From: Ruminococcus sp.
GTDB lineage: Bacteria > Bacillota > Clostridia > Oscillospirales > Ruminococcaceae
Direction: 5' to 3'
DNA length: 10,652 nucleotides
Assembly (NCBI GenBank): GCA_031262625.1
Contig: JAISHJ010000100.1
Location: 1 to 10,652, forward strand
Position 1 is the stretch's first letter. Each line of letters opens with the position of its first letter. The position numbers were made by a program, and so were the translations under genes. Of the stretch, positions 7,124 to 10,652 are shown in pieces. The notes under the pieces were generated by a model. It did not search any database and was not told the DNA's origin. It saw nothing but the letters and a program-made list of their open reading frames with translations.

Positions 7124-8228
7124 CTACATTAGTCTCTGTGTTTTTAACTATTTCTTCTGCGGGCTTTTCTTCCGGCAGAACATCTTCAAGTTTTAATTCT
7201 TCCATTTCGTTTTCTTCTTGTGCGAGAGCACTAATCCAGTGGTCACGCCTACCCTCTTTATAAGTCATCTTCGCCATTTCGCGATACGCAAAGTCAGCGA
7301 AAAATGCTTTTATAACAACGAGACAGAGTATCGCGAGACCGACATCTTCAATCGAAGGAAGGGTTAAAGCGCCGATTTGGTCATAGGGTAAAATTATGAA
7401 GCATAAAAACTGCGGGAGGATTGAAGTTATGAGCAGTACCGCCGCAAGATAACCCCAGAAAAGGAGCGCAATGCGGTTTCCTTTCTCCTCCATTCCGCCG
7501 AAAACGCGGATTAAATATATCATGAAGAAGACCGTTGCTATGCCGGAGAACACCTGATAAAGCATCTCGGAATAAAGGTTTATGATTCTTGCTTCTTCAA
7601 TCGTCTTGAAAAAGAGCGTGTATATTTCGAGAGCCTTAAGTATCGGGACAGCGACGAGGAAAAAGCAGTTAAGCTTTGTGAAGCCGTCACCCTTAAACAT
7701 ATTTACCGCAACGGTTATAAGTGTGATTATCGTAAAGACCATCAGAACGTAAGAAATCCAGTCAACGGCGGTAAGCCCCGTGAGTGCCGGAATTTTCAGG
7801 TCTTCATCGCTGATTGTATCGTTTATTCTACCGTTTTCTCTTGCTACAAAGCTTATACTCATCACTATTCCGAAGAGTATAGCACCTGCGGAGACAAGTA
7901 TAGCAGCGGCAGAACCTCCCTTAAAGTTTTTGTTCAGCTTCGCTATAGGGAGATTCATCGGGTTATAGAGCGTTGCCGAACCTGACATTCTGTCTTCGGA
8001 TTTTCCGAAAATAAGCAGAAGCAGGATAAGAAGCATACCGCCGGCAATTGCCCAAACGGGATAGTCGTACTGCAACCCTCTGTTAATAAAGATTCCGGTA
8101 TCAAGGTTAGTGTTATTAATAAGCTGGTAAGTACGCAGATAGATTGCCGCCGCCGTCATAAGTATAAATATCGGTATTGACAGCTTCTTATCGATGGTGA
8201 ATTTTGTTTTTCCCGTTCTCTTAGCCAT
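7110..8228 (-). CDS. Uncharacterised polytopic membrane protein (about 8 TM)
   Basis: I recognise no family. The 372-residue product has a basic N-terminus (KRTGKTKFTIDKK) and about eight hydrophobic segments near residues 17-33, 58-75, 106-127, 157-177, 186-206, 222-242, 252-280 and 295-312. It ends in a cytosolic-looking, strongly acidic tail (about 338-372, rich in Glu/Asp with EENEMEELKLEDVLPEEKPAEE). No transporter, enzyme or catalytic motif stands out. The start has an AGGAG site (8237-8241) eight bases upstream. It lies 21 nt after citrate synthase, overlaps the lipoprotein gene by 14 nt, and is followed by the two-component genes. The tight packing argues that the membrane protein and lipoprotein act together, perhaps as an envelope complex read by the kinase. 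A solute transporter or a scaffold cannot be excluded. Confidence 0.7.
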   Translation of the reverse strand: MAKRTGKTKFTIDKKLSIPIFILMTAAAIYLRTYQLINNTNLDTGIFINRGLQYDYPVWAIAGGMLLILLLLIFGKSEDRMSGSATLYNPMNLPIAKLNKNFKGGSAAAILVSAGAILFGIVMSISFVARENGRINDTISDEDLKIPALTGLTAVDWISYVLMVFTIITLITVAVNMFKGDGFTKLNCFFLVAVPILKALEIYTLFFKTIEEARIINLYSEMLYQVFSGIATVFFMIYLIRVFGGMEEKGNRIALLFWGYLAAVLLITSILPQFLCFIILPYDQIGALTLPSIEDVGLAILCLVVIKAFFADFAYREMAKMTYKEGRRDHWISALAQEENEMEELKLEDVLPEEKPAEEIVKNTETNVDDLY

Positions 8229-8249
8229 ATCCTGTACTCCTATTAATGA

Positions 8250-9632
8250 TTAGCGTTCTTCAACCTGAATATATTTCCGCGGCGCGGCTATTGCTTTGTA
8301 GGCGGGACGGATAATCCGTTTTCCCGTAAGGAGTTCTTCTATGCGGTGAGCAGCCCAGCCTGTTATCCTTGATACTGCGAAAAGCGGTGTAAATAGTTCG
8401 GGGGGAATGTCGAGCATACTGTAGACAAGCCCCGAGTACATATCTACATTTGCGCACATTGCCTTGCTGTCATTCCTTATCTCGGCGAAAACATCGGGAG
8501 TAAGCCGCTCTATCGCATCAAGGAGGGCAAAATCGCTTTCAAAGCGAGTACCCTTCGCAAGCTTTACGGCGTATTCCTTTAAGGCTTTCGCTCTCGGGTC
8601 GGAGACGGTGTAAACCGCGTGCCCCATGCCGTAGATAAGCCCTGAGCCGTCGCCTGCTTCTTTCCGTAAGACCTTCGCTATAATATCGGTAACTTCACTG
8701 TCGGAGTAGCTGACGTTACTGTTGCCGGCTGTACCTCCGCCGAGCGCTTCCTTAAACTGCGCAAGCTGTGCCATTACTTTAGCGTTTGCGCCGCCGTGGC
8801 GCGGACCTTTCAGAGAGCCTATCGCTCCCGCATAGGATGAATAAGCATCCGTTCCGCTTGAAGTAAGGCATCTGCAAACAAAGGTTGAGTTGTTTCCGCC
8901 GCCGTGTTCGGCGTGTAAAATAAGGCAAAGGTCAAGGAGAAGTGCTTCTTCTTTTGTATACGCCCTGTCGGCACGAAGCGTTGAGAGTATGCTTTCGGCT
9001 ACGCTCTCTTCCGGGATGGAAGGGTGCATGAAAAGGCTTTCGCGGTCATATATTCTTCGCTTTACCTGATAGCTGTCAACCATAACCGAGGGAAGACGCG
9101 CTATAATCGAAACCGCACGGAGAAGTTCTCTTTCAATGCTCATATCCTCCGGGTTTTCTTCGTATGAATAGAGTGCCGCTACAGAACGCATCATCTTATT
9201 CATAATGTTCCGCGACGGTGCCTTAAATATCATATCTTCCGAAAAGCCGGGGGGTAATACCCTGAATTCCGATAAAAGTTCGTCAAATTCTTCATACTCT
9301 GCCTTAGAGGGGAGGTTTCCGAAGAGGAGAAGGTACGCTGTTTCCTCAAAGCCGTACCGCCCTTTTTCGGTAGTATTGGCAATAATATCGTTGATATTTA
9401 TTCCGCGATAGAAGAGTTCGCCGTCAATTGCGCGTTTTTCGCCCTCGTCTAATATATAGCCGTGGACGTTGCATATATTCGTTATTCCGGCGACTACGCC
9501 TGTTCCGTCGGCGTTGCGAAGTCCCCTTTTCACCGAGTATTTATCATAAAGCGCAGGTTCAATTTTATTGAGCGCCTTAACCTTTACAAGCAGTTTTTGA
9601 AGTTCGCTTTGTTCAATGTTAATCCTATCCAA
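8250..9632 (-). CDS. Citrate synthase
   Basis: This enzyme condenses oxaloacetate and acetyl-CoA into citrate at the entry to the TCA cycle, often the oxidative branch to 2-oxoglutarate and glutamate in anaerobes. Counted from the 9632 start, the catalytic triad is H279 (GPRHGGAN), H338 (GMGHAVYTVSDPRA) and D397 (NVDMYSG). LHAEHGGGNNSTF (239-251) and the oxaloacetate-contacting RITGWAAHRIEE region (422-433) are also intact. The spacing between the two histidines is 59, against 41 in E. coli GltA, so a small insertion (about 296-320) is present. The product (460 aa) is somewhat longer than the usual ~430 and could also accept propionyl-CoA (2-methylcitrate synthase), which sequence alone does not settle. 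The TTG at 9632 is preferred over the TTG at 9647: GGGAG (9641-9645) lies eight bases before it, and the predicted transcript start near 9662 would leave only about 15 nt ahead of 9647. It is first in the minus-strand operon. Confidence 0.93.
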   Translation of the reverse strand: MDRINIEQSELQKLLVKVKALNKIEPALYDKYSVKRGLRNADGTGVVAGITNICNVHGYILDEGEKRAIDGELFYRGININDIIANTTEKGRYGFEETAYLLLFGNLPSKAEYEEFDELLSEFRVLPPGFSEDMIFKAPSRNIMNKMMRSVAALYSYEENPEDMSIERELLRAVSIIARLPSVMVDSYQVKRRIYDRESLFMHPSIPEESVAESILSTLRADRAYTKEEALLLDLCLILHAEHGGGNNSTFVCRCLTSSGTDAYSSYAGAIGSLKGPRHGGANAKVMAQLAQFKEALGGGTAGNSNVSYSDSEVTDIIAKVLRKEAGDGSGLIYGMGHAVYTVSDPRAKALKEYAVKLAKGTRFESDFALLDAIERLTPDVFAEIRNDSKAMCANVDMYSGLVYSMLDIPPELFTPLFAVSRITGWAAHRIEELLTGKRIIRPAYKAIAAPRKYIQVEER

Positions 9633-9668
9633 GTTTAGTTCTCCCAAAATTCCAATATTCCATTTTTA

Positions 9669-9697
9669 AGTATAACATATACTGTAACCTTTGTCAA
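9669..9697 (-). promoter_or_regulatory. Consensus sigma-A promoter of the minus-strand operon
   Basis: On the minus strand there is TTGACA (-35, 9692-9697), a 17-base spacer and TATACT (-10, 9669-9674). Transcription should start near 9662, about 30 nt before the citrate synthase TTG at 9632. It is the best candidate promoter for the whole nine-gene run. Confidence 0.85.
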
Positions 9698-9704
9698 TAT
9701 AAAA

Positions 9705-9717
9705 AACTAAAATAGTT
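9705..9717. promoter_or_regulatory. Short palindrome upstream of the citrate synthase promoter
   Basis: AACTA-AAA-TAGTT is a perfect 5-bp inverted repeat lying just upstream of the minus-strand -35 box. It may be an operator half of unknown specificity. AT-rich chance palindromes are common, so confidence is low. Confidence 0.25.
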
Positions 9718-9738
9718 ACAAAGATGAATATTAATAAT

Positions 9739-9757
9739 TTGTAAACTATATTAACAA
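9739..9757. promoter_or_regulatory. Rex-like near-palindrome between divergent promoters
   Basis: TTGTAAACTATATTAACAA has arms TTGTAAA and TTAACAA that match at six of seven positions, separated by 5 bases. The right half equals the clostridial Rex half-site TTAACAA. The full Rex consensus (TTGTTAAnnnnTTAACAA) has a 4-base gap, so this is one base too long. It lies five bases before the -35 of the protease gene. It could be an operator shared by both promoters. Confidence 0.3.
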
Positions 9758-9761
9758 TAGA

Positions 9762-9790
9762 TTGACAAATATTATAAAATTAATTATACT
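9762..9790 (+). promoter_or_regulatory. Consensus sigma-A promoter of the CPBP protease gene
   Basis: TTGACA (9762-9767), a 17-base spacer and TATACT (9785-9790) form the same box pair and spacing as the divergent promoter. The predicted start near 9797 gives a leader of about 27 nt, with AAGGAG (9812-9817) six bases before the ATG. Confidence 0.88.
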
Positions 9791-9823
9791 GATAATTGAA
9801 ATTACTTTTTTAAGGAGCAATTA

Positions 9824-10652
9824 ATGGAAGATAACAATAACGCTTTACAGGGTAACGCATTACCGAGTAGCGCGTTACCGAGTAACGCTGTGCAAGGTGA
9901 TACAATGCAATTTCTAAAGCCGCCCCGCGGTTTCGGTAAGGTATGGTACATACTCTATCCTATACTTATTTTCTTCGGATTGACTTTTCTTGTACAGATT
10001 ATCGCGATGATTATCATGGCGGTATCTTTTGCAGCAGAGATGCCTATGACGGGAGATATTGCGCAGTATTCATTTGACCTCGGCATGAAAGTCGGCGAAG
10101 CGGCTGCCGCAAATATCGTTCTCATTCAAACTATATCATATTTTCTTTTAGCCGGTCTCTTTTTCCTCCTCTTTAGGCGCGATATTAAAAAGCGCGGACT
10201 TACCCCAGACAAGCCTGCCCGCAATGGTGCTCTTCCCTTTTTATGGATGGCTTTGACGGTCGGCGGATACTCGATATTCTTTGTATCGCTTGTAAACATC
10301 ACTAAGCTTTATGAAATCTTCCCCGAGATGATGAGTACCGATCTCGCGATAGCAGGGCAAAGCCCCATCCTTGTTATTATTCTAACCACTGTAATTACAC
10401 CGTTTACTGAGGAACTTTTTTTCAGGGGCTTGCTTTTTAAGCGGCTTCGCGGGATGCTCTCGTTTATCCCATCTGCGATAATTTCGTCAATAATTTTCGG
10501 AATCGCTCACGGCTCTGTACCGCAGTTTTTCTACACATTTTTATTGAGTATTCTTTTCTGTTATATCTATGAAAAATACGGCTCTTTATTAATAACTATT
10601 TACTGCCACTTTGTGCTTAACAGCGTAATAATGGTCGTAAACTATGCTTTCG
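9824..10652 (+). CDS. CPBP-family intramembrane metalloprotease (cut by window end)
   Basis: The frame stays open from the ATG at 9824 to the end of the window (276 codons seen), so the C-terminus is missing. It belongs to the CPBP/Abi (CAAX prenyl protease-like, PF02517) family of multi-pass membrane proteases. All three motifs are present: EELFFR (E196, E197, R201), FGIAH (F225, H229) and HFVLN (H262, N266). Hydrophobic segments fall near residues 42-67, 96-117, 136-158, 181-198, 212-228, 236-249 and 253-272. The N-terminus is a soluble, low-complexity leader with four five-residue repeats. Family members include Rce1-like CAAX proteases, bacteriocin-immunity and processing proteins; the substrate here is unknown. 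No bacteriocin gene is visible in this window. The start is secure: AAGGAG is six bases upstream and a consensus promoter precedes it. Most of the domain is included, so only the extreme C-terminus should be lost. Confidence 0.9.
   Translation, partial: MEDNNNALQGNALPSSALPSNAVQGDTMQFLKPPRGFGKVWYILYPILIFFGLTFLVQIIAMIIMAVSFAAEMPMTGDIAQYSFDLGMKVGEAAAANIVLIQTISYFLLAGLFFLLFRRDIKKRGLTPDKPARNGALPFLWMALTVGGYSIFFVSLVNITKLYEIFPEMMSTDLAIAGQSPILVIILTTVITPFTEELFFRGLLFKRLRGMLSFIPSAIISSIIFGIAHGSVPQFFYTFLLSILFCYIYEKYGSLLITIYCHFVLNSVIMVVNYAF
9839..9898 (+). repeat. Four in-frame 15-bp tandem repeats in the protease leader
   Basis: Units of exactly 15 bp run at 9839-9853, 9854-9868, 9869-9883 and 9884-9898. 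They encode NALQG, NALPS, SALPS and NAVQG (residues 6-25). The middle two differ at 2 of 15 bases (AACGCATTACCGAGT and AGCGCGTTACCGAGT). They lie before the first membrane segment, so they probably form a flexible cytosolic tail. Confidence 0.85.

Noticed and set aside
9824..10652. Bacteriocin immunity or phage-defence locus around the CPBP protease
   Set aside because: No bacteriocin peptide, transporter or defence gene is visible in the window; the family alone does not support this.

Overview
The window reads as a chromosomal segment of a low-to-moderate GC Firmicute, most likely a Clostridia / Oscillospiraceae-type gut anaerobe. The evidence is the presence of DarA (c-di-AMP PII-like protein), a Firmicute-type RicT/YaaT, sigma-A promoters with textbook -35/-10 boxes, AGGAG-type ribosome sites, TTG starts, and a histidine kinase whose G2 box region (GSGIGL followed by AVADEI) I associate with that group. 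This placement rests on gene content, not on a database search. No rRNA, tRNA, CRISPR array, insertion sequence or prophage gene is visible. Coding density is very high, and no gene-free stretch exceeds 176 bases.

Layout: nine genes lie head-to-tail on the minus strand and occupy about 20-9632. In transcription order they are citrate synthase (8250-9632), an 8-TM membrane protein (7110-8228), a lipoprotein with Asp-rich FG-GAP/VCBS-like motifs (5717-7123), an OmpR-type response regulator (4984-5688), a HAMP histidine kinase (3464-4903), a short Orn/Lys/Arg-decarboxylase-fold protein (2333-3442), DarA (1983-2312), DNA polymerase III delta' HolB (976-1986) and RicT (20-898). Gaps are -14 to +28 nt except two: 80 nt between the response regulator and kinase, which holds a tandem palindromic repeat, and 77 nt before ricT, which holds an internal promoter. 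One divergent gene on the plus strand (9824 to the window end, cut off) encodes a CPBP-family intramembrane protease. The two directions fire from back-to-back, near-identical consensus promoters in the 9633-9823 intergenic region.

The distal part (decarboxylase-like protein, darA, holB, ricT) matches the Bacillus subtilis yaaO-tmk-yaaQ-yaaR-holB-yaaT neighbourhood, except that tmk and yaaR are absent. The proximal part couples a TCA entry enzyme to an uncharacterised membrane protein/lipoprotein pair and a two-component system. The most likely new biology is here: a possible envelope sensor module (TM protein + Ca-binding-like lipoprotein + kinase + regulator) transcribed behind citrate synthase and ahead of a c-di-AMP receptor.

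A second theme is short repeats at gene edges. There are four to five 14-16 bp palindromic units between regulator and kinase, four 15 bp in-frame units at the start of the protease gene, a 42-nt-spaced duplication in the lipoprotein leader, and a duplicated start codon in the decarboxylase-like gene.
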